Under the pieces are notes generated by a model that saw nothing but the letters and a program-made list of their open reading frames with translations, was not told the origin of the DNA and ran no database searches. A stretch of 64,000 bases of DNA, from positions 62,001 through 126,000 of the forward strand of contig NZ_JACOOR010000003.1 in the NCBI RefSeq assembly GCF_014290175.1, in the 5' to 3' direction. Origin of the DNA: Anaerosacchariphilus hominis (GTDB lineage Bacteria > Bacillota > Clostridia > Lachnospirales > Lachnospiraceae). Shown here piece after piece: positions 34,998 through 46,600 of the stretch (position 1 is its first letter; each line of letters starts with the position of its first letter). Made by a program: the position numbers and the translations under genes.

Positions 34998-37900
34998 CTG
35001 TCTTTCCGCCCTCTCTCTTCTTTTTTCCTGCTCTGTACAGAAGCCAGATTCCCAGTGCCGTCAAAGCTACGGCTCCGCCGTATCCGACCAGCATCCAGGG
35101 GAAGTCTGCCGTCTCTTCCGGGAACTCCGTGGGCGCCGTGATGGCGTACACGCTTAAGTGACTGGTCTTGATGTACGCGGTTCCGCCGGATCGTCTGGTA
35201 TCATAAAGCTCCACCGAGCCGTCCTCGGTCACGTAGGCCACCTGTATCAGGGAATTCTCACAGGAAGCCGGTATGGGAAGTCCGATCTCGATGGTTCCTT
35301 CCGGCTGTACGGCTTCGCCGTTTACCAGCAGGGTCACGTCATAGCTTTCCACGATGCCGTAGCTTTCGCTCACCAGCTGCTTCACCATGCGTTCCGCCGC
35401 GTCGGAGGTCTGTACCTGCTTCACATCCAACTGCACATTTTCCGGAAGCACATTTTCTTCCGCCGCCACCACGATGCCGTATACGGCGTTCCGGAGCACG
35501 GTTCCCGTATAGCTGGGACCCGACTGGGTATCGGAGAAGCTTCTGCGGCTCTTCAGTCTGCCGCTTCCGTCCTCCTGGATGAGCCCGGTCTCTTCCTCCT
35601 GGTTCTCGTTCAGCACCGGTTCCCGTACTGTGTAACCCACGGTCACCACCTTGCTGTCCTGCATCTCGTTCTTCACAGCCAGAATCTTGAAGGTCACCGC
35701 CTTATTGATGGTAATGGGTCCTGTATAGAGCTCCAGTCCCGAGGTATCCTTCAGATCCGGATCCGCTCCGTCTGTCCGGTAGTAGATGCTGGCTCCTTCC
35801 GTTCCGCAGGTGAATTCCACCACCGTTCCCATATCCAGCTCGCCGCTGGCGTAGCTGGTCTGGGGCGCTTCCACCTGGTTGGCAAAATCATAGGTAAAGG
35901 TGCTCACATCCGACTGCTCGTACTTGTCGGCCACTGCGATGGCTTTCACGGTCACCGCGCTGCTGATGACGATTCCATCCTTATAGAGGCTGCTTGCCGT
36001 GGTCGGAACAGAGCCGTCTGTGGTATAGTAAATGCTGCCCGTCTCGGCTGTCAGCTCCACGGCGCTCTTCTTGGTAAAGACCGCTCCTGTGGGCACTGAC
36101 GCCGTGGGCGCGGCCAGCTTGTCCAAAATCGTGTAGACAAAGGTGGCTGCTGAAACGGCCTTGTTTGTGCCGGAGGCCACCGCGATGGCCTTCACGGTGA
36201 TCTTCTCACCCGGATTGCCCTGGATAGTTACAGAGCTTCCCGCGTGGCTGCTCTCCGTGGGAGTGGAGCCGTCTGTGGTATAGTAAATCTTCGCGTTGGA
36301 TACGTCCGTATTCAGCCGGATCACGTCACCGTTCTTCACAGTGCTTCCGGTCTCCCGGTCCGCAAAGATACCGCCCTCATAGCCGCTGATGCTGTAGCTG
36401 TAGTAACCCACCTCGCTGTCGCTGAAGCCGCTCTTGGACGCATAAGTCCTTACGGTAATCACGTCGCCCGGACTGCCGCTGATAATGACGCTGCTTCCTA
36501 TCAGCACCTTCTGGTTGCCGCTCTTCTTCGGGTCGCTGCCGTCCACCGTGTATCGGATGGTGGCTCCGCTGTCGGCCGTCAGGCCCACCACCGTGCCCGA
36601 AGCTACCACGGAACCGCTGTCAATGGAGGCCGTTGGTACGGACAGCTTGGTGGATACCCGGTAGGTAAAGGTCATAATCTCGCTTTCCATCTTATCTTTA
36701 ATGGCCAGGGCTTTGATGGTGGTATCCTTCGTAATCACAAAGGGATTTGAGCTGTCGTAGACATTGCTCTTTTCCGTGGGATCTGTCCCGTCGGTGGTAT
36801 AGTAAATCACTGCTCCCTCGGTGGCTGTCTTTAAGGTCACCTGGGTATTCTCCGTCACCGCTCCGGCCGCCGGTGTGGCGTAGGGAGCCGATACCGCGCC
36901 CGGATACTGGAAAATCAGCCGGGAAATATTACTGCTTGCCAGTCCCTCGCACCAGGCTACCGCCGTAATGGTGATGACAGAGCTGTCGGTAATAGGCGGA
37001 ACCGTAATGGCCTCGGAGCTGTTGTACTTCAGGGTACCGGAGGAAGGCTCCAGGGTGGTCTCGTTAAATGCCGGCTCGCTTCCGTCCAGGGTGTAGAAGA
37101 TCACCGCTTTCTCAGTTCCCGAGTAAAGCCGGATCTTGGAACCTGGCTTTACCACGGTCCTGTTATCCGCGTCGGTGGCGGGAACCGAGGTCACCGGCTC
37201 CACTGCCGCCTGGGCGCCCACCTTGTAGGTGAACCGCGCCAGCTCGCTGTCCCGCATCACCCGGGCGTAATCTTCTCCATACAGGCGGAACTTGCAGGCC
37301 ACTGCCGTAATCGTGACGGTGCTGCCGTACTCCGCGAAGTCTGTGGAAATCTGAATGGGCGTTCCGCTGAATTCCTTCGTGCCTTCTCCCAGTGTAATCT
37401 TGCCGTCTACCAGCTCTACCACCGGCGCGCTGCCATTGGTGGTGTAATAGATCCGGATGTTTTCTCCGTCTCCCAGAAGGTTCACCAGATCCCCGATCTG
37501 GACGGTCTCCCCGTCGGCCACCGAAGCCGTAGGCGTTTTTACCTGTTCCCGCAGATAAAAGGCGTAGCTGAAACGGTCCGCCGTACCGATGGTCTTTCCT
37601 TCCACGATACCCAGGGCGTTGATGACCAGATAGTTTTCCGCATAAATACTTTCGTCCACCTGGATCCGAGTGGTGCTGTTATAAAGAATGGTCTGGGCTC
37701 CGCATTCATACCAGAGGCCATTGACCTTCACATAGACCTTTCCGTCCCAGGATACGCTTCCCATGACGCCGCTTAAACGACTCTCCAGCTCGTCCTTCTG
37801 GCTCGTCGTCAGTTCCGGTCTGGTAAAGGTGGGCTGGCTTCCGTCTGTGGTGTAGAAGATCAGCGCCTGATTTCCCTCGACGGCTTTCAGCTCAATGAGC

Positions 37901-40632
37901 TCGATCTGATCGCCGAAGTCCACGCCGCCTTCCACTTCTTTGCCGTCCACATAGGCCTTTGCCTCAATGCCCCCGGGCTCTTCCGTCAGATAGGAAAGCT
38001 TTACTTTCCGGGGTGCGCTGCTCAGATATCCGCTGTCCTGTGGAGCCATGGCCCGCACATACAGGTACGCGTTCCGGTTCACGCCCACCATCTTTCCATC
38101 CCAGGTTTTCCACAGGCCCTCGGACACCGCGGAGGTATTCCGGTCAGTCAGATAATACTGCAGCTCCAGACCCTGGCAGGACTTGTACAAATCCGTTCCG
38201 CTGCCATAAGGCGTATCCAGACTTAAGATCCGATCGTCCTGGGATATTTTATCGGTTTCCGCCGCCTTTCCGCTCTCCAGTGTGATCTCCGGCGCGTCCA
38301 GACTCTGTACGGTTTTCTCTTTTTTTACACTTCCCGTATAGTTATCCGCCATCATCATGACGCGGATGGTCATGCCCGCCGCCAGAGCCTTGCTGTCGTC
38401 CAGCTGTACTTCCCCGGTATAGGCCAGCACCGCCGATGCCGGGCCGCAGTCGTACCAGATTCCGTTGGCCCGGGCGTAACGGCGGTTCTGATATTCTGTC
38501 TGTACTGCCGTCCTGCCGGACACCGCCCCGTTCAGGGCCGTCCGGATATCTCCGTCATCCACACGCTCCGGGGTAATATCCTCCGTCAGGCTGTAGAGAA
38601 GCACGGTATTCCTTATATCCTCCGGCACCTTAAGCTCAAAGGTTCCAGTTCCATTCTTGCCCTCTTCCGTCACTGCCGTTCCGGGAATCACGGTGATAGT
38701 CAACGCGTCCTCCGGCCATGTCTCTGTCAGATACGAAATCCGATATTCCTGAACCGCGCTGTCCAGATAGGTTCCTGTGAAGCCACCCACAGCCTCGTCG
38801 GAAGCCTTCAGCCGCAGGTAATAATAGCCGTCCTTTTCCGGCAAATCCGCCGGAAGCTTTGACAGGTTCTCCCAGCCCGTGATGCTGTCGGGATTCTCTA
38901 TCCTGGTCTCGGAAAAGTAAGTCTGTACCGCTGCCTTTGCCACGGCCTTTCCGTAGGGCTCATGGTAGGCATTGGAGGATGCGTAGGGGTTCGTCACCCG
39001 CACCCGGACGATCCGATCCGCCGGATCGGTATTGCTGCCCGGGCTTCCCCCGCTTTCCAGAACCGCAGAAGGGGTATTCAGCTTCTGATACCGGTGTACG
39101 GTGCTCTCCTGCTGGGGAAGGTATCCCTCGGCCACCACTTTGGTGCGAAGCTCCGCACAGAGCTTATTGTTATAGGGAAGATCCAGGGCAGTTCCCGCCC
39201 GATAATATTCGGTGGACGCGCTGCACTGATACCACAGCCCGTTGACCCGCAGATATTTCTTTTCGGAATAGGTCAGAAGTCCGCCGTCGTAGGAAGCCGC
39301 CTGACTGTTCAAGTTATCCGACAGGGTCGTTCCGGTCACCTTTGTAAAGATGATGTCTGTCTTGTCTGTGGTATAGAAGATCCGTCCGTCCTTCTGGGCT
39401 GTGGTCAGAGTTACCTGATCCCCGCTGGCCGATGCTGTGGCCGCCTGGGGTTCCTCTGTCAGATAAGAAAGCACATATTCCGCCGGATCGCTGGTCAGAT
39501 AAAGCAGCGTACCGCTGTCATTGCGGGGAATCACCCGCAGATACAGATACTTCTTTTTCTCCAGGTCCACGGGCGTCTTCTTATCCCAGACCTTCCAGGT
39601 AATGGTGGAAAAGTCCGTAATCTGCTCATCGCTCAAAACATACTGCCAGGTGCCCGCCGTCATGGAATCCACCGAACGGGAACTTATGGTTTTCACCCGG
39701 TCATCAGGGGAAATGGTAACCGTCCCGCTTCCGTTCAGCGCAGTGCCGCTCTCCAGTACAGCCGTGGGAGACTCCGCCGTCGGGGCGGTATTCCGAAGAG
39801 CATAGCTATGGGAGGCGCTGACTACGGCGTCGTAATCCGCGCGGAATGTAAAAAATCCCACATATTTCCCTTTCAACGCAAAATCAAGCTGAGATACCGA
39901 AAGCATGTCAATCCGTACCACCGGACGTCCTTCCGCAGTATAAAGGGGAATCCTGTCTCCGCTTTTGTACAACTGGGCTCCCTTTGTCTGCATATAGGAC
40001 TGAATCGCCCTGTTAAAAGCCAGACCGCCCTGGTTTTCCGTGGTCATCAGCATCTGCGTGGATACGGTAACGGTACTGTCCGCAGCCAATCCGGCCTGAT
40101 AAATATCTTTTACCTCTTTTTTAAAATCTTTGAAGCTGTCGGGGGCGCTGCTGTCTGTCACCAGTACATAATAGGTTCCATTCTCCGCTTCCGTACACAC
40201 CATGCCCGCCGTGGTAAGCCGCCTGTTATTCAAGCTCAGCGCATAGCTGGTAACCTGATTCTGCGCCCCTGCCTGCAGCTCCAGGGACAGCTCCGCGTCC
40301 TCCACATAGGCGTCGCTGATCCTCGGATTCGCCCCGCCTGCGGTATCTACCGTGGGCTTTTTGCTGGTTCCATTAGTATACAGGGTGTAATCGCTGACCT
40401 TTACACTCTCCGTCAGCTCTCCATTCATGGATGTTACCTTTGCAGACCCTGCTTTCCAGATGGCATCTGTTCCGTCATAATAGATTTTTTCGGAAGCCTC
40501 CGCCTGTAAGATACCTCCCAGCTGGCTCCACAGAAGCACTGCAGCCAGAACCAGACAGAGTGTGCCCGCCGCGATGTGTCGGTATTTCTTCAGGTTCTGA
40601 AATTTATTCGGAAAATGGAATCTTTTCTTCAT
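34990..40632 (-). CDS. Giant surface protein with CHB_HEX_C-type repeats, TM anchor
   Basis: The start is the ATG at 40632 with AAGGAG 8 bases before it. The 1880-residue protein has a signal peptide (about 1-45, ending in LGGILQAEASE). About ten units follow with the core YYTTDGS(T/D)P, the mark of chitobiase/hexosaminidase C-terminal-like (CHB_HEX_C_1) beta domains. A membrane-proximal domain, shared with the next larger protein, precedes a C-terminal helix (WMLVGYGGAVALTALGIWLL) and a basic tail. I see no LPXTG. It should be a long stalk outside the cell, held in the membrane. Why it lies inside a CIS gene run is the main question. Confidence 0.8.
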   Translation of the reverse strand: MKKRFHFPNKFQNLKKYRHIAAGTLCLVLAAVLLWSQLGGILQAEASEKIYYDGTDAIWKAGSAKVTSMNGELTESVKVSDYTLYTNGTSKKPTVDTAGGANPRISDAYVEDAELSLELQAGAQNQVTSYALSLNNRRLTTAGMVCTEAENGTYYVLVTDSSAPDSFKDFKKEVKDIYQAGLAADSTVTVSTQMLMTTENQGGLAFNRAIQSYMQTKGAQLYKSGDRIPLYTAEGRPVVRIDMLSVSQLDFALKGKYVGFFTFRADYDAVVSASHSYALRNTAPTAESPTAVLESGTALNGSGTVTISPDDRVKTISSRSVDSMTAGTWQYVLSDEQITDFSTITWKVWDKKTPVDLEKKKYLYLRVIPRNDSGTLLYLTSDPAEYVLSYLTEEPQAATASASGDQVTLTTAQKDGRIFYTTDKTDIIFTKVTGTTLSDNLNSQAASYDGGLLTYSEKKYLRVNGLWYQCSASTEYYRAGTALDLPYNNKLCAELRTKVVAEGYLPQQESTVHRYQKLNTPSAVLESGGSPGSNTDPADRIVRVRVTNPYASSNAYHEPYGKAVAKAAVQTYFSETRIENPDSITGWENLSKLPADLPEKDGYYYLRLKASDEAVGGFTGTYLDSAVQEYRISYLTETWPEDALTITVIPGTAVTEEGKNGTGTFELKVPEDIRNTVLLYSLTEDITPERVDDGDIRTALNGAVSGRTAVQTEYQNRRYARANGIWYDCGPASAVLAYTGEVQLDDSKALAAGMTIRVMMMADNYTGSVKKEKTVQSLDAPEITLESGKAAETDKISQDDRILSLDTPYGSGTDLYKSCQGLELQYYLTDRNTSAVSEGLWKTWDGKMVGVNRNAYLYVRAMAPQDSGYLSSAPRKVKLSYLTEEPGGIEAKAYVDGKEVEGGVDFGDQIELIELKAVEGNQALIFYTTDGSQPTFTRPELTTSQKDELESRLSGVMGSVSWDGKVYVKVNGLWYECGAQTILYNSTTRIQVDESIYAENYLVINALGIVEGKTIGTADRFSYAFYLREQVKTPTASVADGETVQIGDLVNLLGDGENIRIYYTTNGSAPVVELVDGKITLGEGTKEFSGTPIQISTDFAEYGSTVTITAVACKFRLYGEDYARVMRDSELARFTYKVGAQAAVEPVTSVPATDADNRTVVKPGSKIRLYSGTEKAVIFYTLDGSEPAFNETTLEPSSGTLKYNSSEAITVPPITDSSVITITAVAWCEGLASSNISRLIFQYPGAVSAPYATPAAGAVTENTQVTLKTATEGAVIYYTTDGTDPTEKSNVYDSSNPFVITKDTTIKALAIKDKMESEIMTFTYRVSTKLSVPTASIDSGSVVASGTVVGLTADSGATIRYTVDGSDPKKSGNQKVLIGSSVIISGSPGDVITVRTYASKSGFSDSEVGYYSYSISGYEGGIFADRETGSTVKNGDVIRLNTDVSNAKIYYTTDGSTPTESSHAGSSVTIQGNPGEKITVKAIAVASGTNKAVSAATFVYTILDKLAAPTASVPTGAVFTKKSAVELTAETGSIYYTTDGSVPTTASSLYKDGIVISSAVTVKAIAVADKYEQSDVSTFTYDFANQVEAPQTSYASGELDMGTVVEFTCGTEGASIYYRTDGADPDLKDTSGLELYTGPITINKAVTFKILAVKNEMQDSKVVTVGYTVREPVLNENQEEETGLIQEDGSGRLKSRRSFSDTQSGPSYTGTVLRNAVYGIVVAAEENVLPENVQLDVKQVQTSDAAERMVKQLVSESYGIVESYDVTLLVNGEAVQPEGTIEIGLPIPASCENSLIQVAYVTEDGSVELYDTRRSGGTAYIKTSHLSVYAITAPTEFPEETADFPWMLVGYGGAVALTALGIWLLYRAGKKKREGGKTDE

Positions 40633-40689
40633 CAGGCACACTCCTTCTATCACTTGTCTCTATGGTATCACAATCCTTCCCAAAACCTA

Positions 40690-43600
40690 TTACTCGTTCG
40701 GGTAGTCTTTTCGTCTGTTTTTCAGAAAATAAATCAGTCCGCTTATAGCAGTAAGGCCTGCCACTCCCATGAGAATCCACAGCCAGGGAATCTCCCGGCT
40801 CTCCTGTCCCACAAGCTCTGTGCCCACCAGCGCGTAATGGCTGAAATGGGTCACGGACGCATAAGCCATGCCATCCTGTCTCCGGGTGGGAAGCTTCGTG
40901 ATCTGATTCTCCTCATTAATGTATACAATGGTCACGGCCGCGTTTCTGTAACGCTCGGGAATGGGGATGCCGATCTCCACTTCCTCCGTGGGCTGCACCT
41001 GCCGTCCGTTTTGCAGAAGCTTCATATCATAGGAAGAAAGTATCACGTAATCCTCGCCGAATACCTGCTTCACATTCTTCAGGGAGGCGGGCGTATAGTC
41101 CGCGGCCTCTGTCACCAGAACCGTATCCCCCGAAAGGGCCTGCTCCGACGCGGACACCACCGTCCGATAATCCTGTTCCCGGAGCACCACGTCGCTGTAG
41201 GTGGCTCCAGCCAGTGCTTCCTCCCGCTGCAGGGCCGAAGCGTCCGTATCATGCAGGGACTCCTCTGCCAGCCGCTCTTCCTCTGCCTTTTTAGCCTCCG
41301 CCGCCGGAACCGTGTCTACCACATAGCTATAGGTTCCCACTTGGGACAGCTGCATATTTTCCTGATATGCCACGGCCTTGATGGTCACGGTACGCCGGAT
41401 GGGGATGCCCTCCCCGGTGTAGATGAGCATGCTGTCCAGGTTATCCAGGGTCGGGTCCGTTCCGTCGGTGGAATAGTAGATAAAAGCGTCCGCCGTGCTG
41501 CTGGTAAGCTCCAGTACCGTTCCCGGCTCCAGAGTGCTGCCCGGCTCCAGGGAAGGCTCCGGGGTCTGGGCTCTTCCCGCCGCCTGATAGGTGAATACAG
41601 CCGTATCGCTGACCTCGCCGTCCGCAGATACCGCGATGGCCTTCAGGGTCATGGTCCGGTTCACCAGAATCGGTTCCTTATAAAGGGACGAGCTCTTGGT
41701 GGGGGTGCTTCCGTCTGTGGTATAGTAAATCTTCTCCGCCGAAGCCCGAAGCTCTACCCGTACCGCCGTGGTCAGATGACCGCCGGAGGGGGAAGCTGTG
41801 GGGGCCGCCGGCTTTTCTTTGATCCGGTAAATAAAGGTGCATACGGTTCCGGCGTCTCCATTCAGGACTGCCACCGCCTTCACCGTCACAGTGCTGCCGG
41901 AATCTCCCTGGATGGTTACCACCGTTCCTTTGGTTCCGTGGCCGGCAGAGGGTGAAGAACCGTCTGTGGTATAATAGATCTCCGCTCCGGTCACATCCGT
42001 CATCAGGTTCACCCGGGAACCGGAGGACACTTCCGTGCCGCTGGCCACATCCGCTGTGACGCCCGCCGCGTTTTTGCTGATTTGATAAGTGAAGGTCACC
42101 GTCTCACTGGCGGAACGATCCGCTTTTCTCGCATAAGCCCGGACTGTAATCTGCGCGCCCGGCTCTCCGTCCAGGATCACTTCCGCGCCGCTGGCCACCG
42201 CCGAATTACTGCTGTCGGTGGGATCGCTGCCGTCGGTGGTAAAGTAGATGACTGCTCCTGTCTCCGCGGACAGCTTCAGCTTCGTGCCTCTGGATACCAT
42301 GGCTCCGCTGTCAATGGACGCGGTGGGCGCCCCCAGCTGGGGCTTCGCGCTGTAGGTCAGGGTCACCACATCACTCTTGACGCCGTTCTTCACAGCAATG
42401 GCCTTGATCCGGGTCTCCCCTTTGATGATAATGGGCTGCTCCTGGTCAAAGACCGAGCTGGATACGGTGGGTTCCGCCGGTTCGCTTCCATCGGTGCTGA
42501 TGGTGTAGTAGATGGCCGCTCCCTCGGTCCGGTTTTTCAGAAGAAGCTTCGTTCCGATCTCCACATTTCCGGAAGGAATATTTCCATAGGGGCTCTCCAC
42601 CGTCTCCGGATACGCGTAGACAAAGACCGTCTCTTTACTGTTCTTATAATCCACTGCCACCGATACGGCCCGGATGGTATAGTAGCCCTCTCCGTCCAGA
42701 GGCATGGTGATACCCTGGGACGCGTTATAACGGCTGGTGCCAGTTCCCACCTGTAGGGTGCCATCCTCCTTCCAGGACACGGATGGAGAAGAACCGTCTG
42801 TGGTATAGTAGATTTCGGCTCCTCTGGTGGCCGAAGACAGCAGAATCTTGTCCCCCGGAGTCACCACCGTGGGGCTGGTCTCCGTGGTGGACGGGGTCGC
42901 CGTAGGCTCCAGGGCCTGCTTCTGCTCCGCAATGGTGTAGACAAAGCGGATGACCTCGCTGCTCTTCATACCTTCCTTCACGGCGCGGACACCCACATAG
43001 AAGGTGCCTCCATACTCGCCCTCCACCTGAATTCCGGTGGTGCTGTCATAAACCTTCGTGTCACCGCCCGGGGTCTCCGCCACAGGACCGGTTCCCAGCA
43101 CATACAGTAGGGTCGCCTTGGGGGTCTGGGTCCGGAAGGAGATATAGCTGTCCTTCTCCACCACCGCCATGGGAATATTCTGTTCCGACGGGGAACAGGT
43201 GGTCACCAGTGCTGCCTCCGGAGTCGCCACCGTCCGAGCTTCCCGGACCTTGTACGCGAATACCGTAGCTTTGACAGGCTCCGTATCCTCCTGGAGTACC
43301 AGCACACTTAAGTACCGGGTCTGGATTCCGCTGCTCTGGTTATGGAACTGTGGCTTCGCGTCGTTCCCATAGAGGGTCGGAACTCCATTTTCCGTGCTGA
43401 CCTGATACCAGCGGTTTCCGGCCTGATACCAGACAAAGCCCTCCCCCTCCTGTCCGTCTGTAAGTCCTTCGGTGCTGCCCGTATACCGGGTCGCCGAAAA
43501 GCCCGTCTTTCCAAATTCCAGGCTGTCCAGATACAGAATCTTCGCGCCGTCTGAGGTGTGGATGGTGATATCCGTGCCCGACTCGATCTCGGTGGCTGCC

Positions 43601-46600
43601 TTGGCTTCCGCCGCTGTCTGGATCACACCGGTCCGGGGCGATACCGCAGGCTCCTGCTGGGTTCCCCCGAAGTCGTAGATCTTCACCGATACTGTTCCAT
43701 ACCGGCTTTCGTCCGCGCTTTTCAGCCGCATGTAGACATAGAGGGCTGACGCCCGGTTCGCATCGGTGATGGTGATGGGCGTGCCGTCATAATCCAGCCA
43801 CGCATCCTTTTCCACCTCTTCCGCGACCAGCTCCCTGTCGGAAAGCTGATACTGCAGCTTAGTCAGAACGCCATTTCCGCTGATCTCAAAAAGCAGACGG
43901 TCATCCTTCAGAATGATCCCTGAGGTATTTTCCTGCCCTGTTCCATTGTTATAGTCATAATAAATCTTCGGCGTCACCCGAACCTGTTCTGTCACGTTGA
44001 AGCTTCCATATGCATAGACGGTATCCTGATAATTGGTTCTCTGCACCTTCACGTACAGATACCATGTTCCTGTATTTTCCAGAGAAACCTTCCCGCCATA
44101 CGCGTTATTCCAGTTCGCTCCATCCAGCGCTCCGGTCAGATAACGGATTCCGTTTTCTCCCGTGTCCGTCCAACCGCTGCCCAGTTCCTGAGGCGAAAGC
44201 ACATAGCTGTAGCTGCAGTCCGCCAAGGTGTCCTCCAGAAGGAGACTGCCGCCCTTCAGATAGGAGTCTCCGGAGCGGAAGTCCTCGGTCAGGCTCTTAC
44301 CATCCCCGTCAAAATATCCGCTGCTCTTCACTGTGGGCCCCGGCAGACGCTCCCTTTGCTCCGCCGTGAAAGTCGCTTTCGGAAGCTTCCTGTAGATCTT
44401 ATCCCGGATAAGCGGAACCGCATAGATGGTCACCTCCTCCTCCTCAAAGTCAAAGGCTGCCTTTCCCTCTGAAATCAGGGCGTCCTTCCAGTCCTCCGGA
44501 TCTGTATTTTTTTCGATATCATAGGTAATCCGCAGATCCTCATTCACGCTCCAGCCGGTCTCTTCCACCAGGGTCAGGATAATCTGATCCTTCAGGGAAC
44601 CTGCCTGTCTCTGTACACTCCAGGGATTCTGAGCAAAATCCGCAAACTGCGGCTCCGCCCCTGTATAAGGATAACGGATCTCCGGTTCTCCTTCCGTCTT
44701 TTCCGTATAGTGGTAGTATCCGTCCGTGGCGTAGACCGAGAGCGGCTGGTAATAACCGCTGTCCTCCAGCTCCATCACTCCGTCCGCATCCGTATGGTAA
44801 ACCTGAAGCTCTTCATCCTCCAGGGTCTTCCGTGCCCGGTAGAGCATCTCCCACTGCAGAGGCCGTCCGGTTTTCGGATTCTTCACTGCCACCGTCACAT
44901 TTCCGCTCTGGGTTTCATTCTTCGGTTCTGTGTAGGCGAAGGTGTCTGTATCCACCACCAGCCAGCTCAGGTCAAAATAAGACTCCTTTGAAGCGGTGTC
45001 CGTATAATAGGTGCCGCTCTTCCATTTATCCCCCCAGCTCTCTTCCGGAATCGCCTGGCTGCCTGTCTTTACGGTATCGTCCGTCTCCACGCCCAGATCC
45101 GTCCCCTGCGCCGCTTCCGTCACAATAGCATACCGTAATCCGGCTTTCTCACTTCCAGCCGCGCCTCCGGCCACCAGTCCTGCCTGTACCCTCTGGGATC
45201 CGCTCACGGAAGGTATGTTCAGGCTTCCGGTCTGATACAGATTCTCAAGCGTTCCCGACGCCTTTCCTGCCACGCCTCCCAAAGACAGTTCCGCCTGGTT
45301 CTGAAGTACCGCCGTTCTTCCGGTCACATCCACGGACTGCTGACATTCCTGAATGGTTCCGCTGCTCACGCCCACCAGTGCTCCCGCACTGAGATTCTGG
45401 GCCGTATACATGGAATTTCTTTTGGAAGTTCCCTCCACTGTGCTGTTCTGGGTCACTTCTTTTTCATAGGTATAAGTCGTAATATCTGTAGTGACCAGCC
45501 GGATTCCGGTCAGTGTGACGCTTTCCTGATAGCCGGTTCCGGTTACCGCGCTTTCCTGCACGGTCTTTTGCAGCGTCACTGAATCCCCCTGCTTCAGAAT
45601 CTGGCCCTGATAGGTTTCCTTTTCTCCTGCGTTGGTAGTGATACTTTCCGTGGACCAGGCGCCCTTCGTCACGGCCCAGCCCAGCGTGGCAAAGTCCGTG
45701 GTCACATACACTGCGTCACCGGAGCTGCTGCCCGTTGACTTTGGATTCTCCAGCGTCAGCGTCAGGGTGACGGAACCGTTCATCGGCATGTGATCCTGAT
45801 CTGCTGTCAATTTGGTCGTCACTGCTCCGAAGGTTCTGGTCTCCGAAGCTGTGTCTCCATAAGTTTCCACAGAAAGTTTCTCTGTTTTCGCCGCCAGCGT
45901 TCCCTTCTCCCATTTCCGGGACACCAGAAAGTCGGTCTCCACGCCTCCCTGGGTTCCGTCCTGACTGCACACGAACCACAGATTCAGACTGTCTGAATCT
46001 GTCGGTACAGTCATGGTATAAGAAGCATTCTTATCTGCGTTCCGGGCTTCCTCCAGGCGGGTTCCCCAGCCTCCGGCCTTTGCAGCCGTCACGGTAATCT
46101 CATCGTTCTGTTTGAAGCCCTCCGTCCCTGAAAGAGTCAGCTGAAAACCAACCGTGGCATCCTTTTTGCTGGCTTTCTGATCTGCGGACACGGTGATTTG
46201 CAGGTCCCCTTCTTTCAAAGCCGTACTCTTTACCTGCGTTCTGTCCACCGATTTTCCGTAAAATAAGGTTACCGCCTTTACCGTCTCATCGAATTCTGAT
46301 ATTTTTGTCACATAGCTCTTATCCGAAAGCAGCGCCTGAAAGCTTTTGATAAATCCCTGGGTCTTCTTTCCTTCCACCGGATAACTGATAGTCACGGTGG
46401 CTGATGTCGCTCTCCTGCCTACCTTTACCTGATGCCGCTCCATACCGGCTGACGCTCCGGAGATAGGGGCATCATATACATTTCCTCCCCAGGTTCCCCC
46501 TGTGGGGGCGTCCAGATATACGGTTTCTCCTGGGGGAAACTTGAGCGTTATTTCATATTCTACTGCTGCGCCTTTTCCACTGGTATCCACGTTTTGGGGA

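Noticed and set aside
40690..40900. LPXTG sorting signal at the ends of the surface proteins
   Set aside because: The stretches before the membrane helices (LVGQESREIPW and TEFPEETADFPW) have no LPXTG or close variant.
36000..42850. Repeated DNA motif (complement of ACCGTCTGTGGTATAGTAAA) as an insertion or array
   Set aside because: It only encodes the conserved YYTTDGS core of protein repeats; the surrounding sequences differ.
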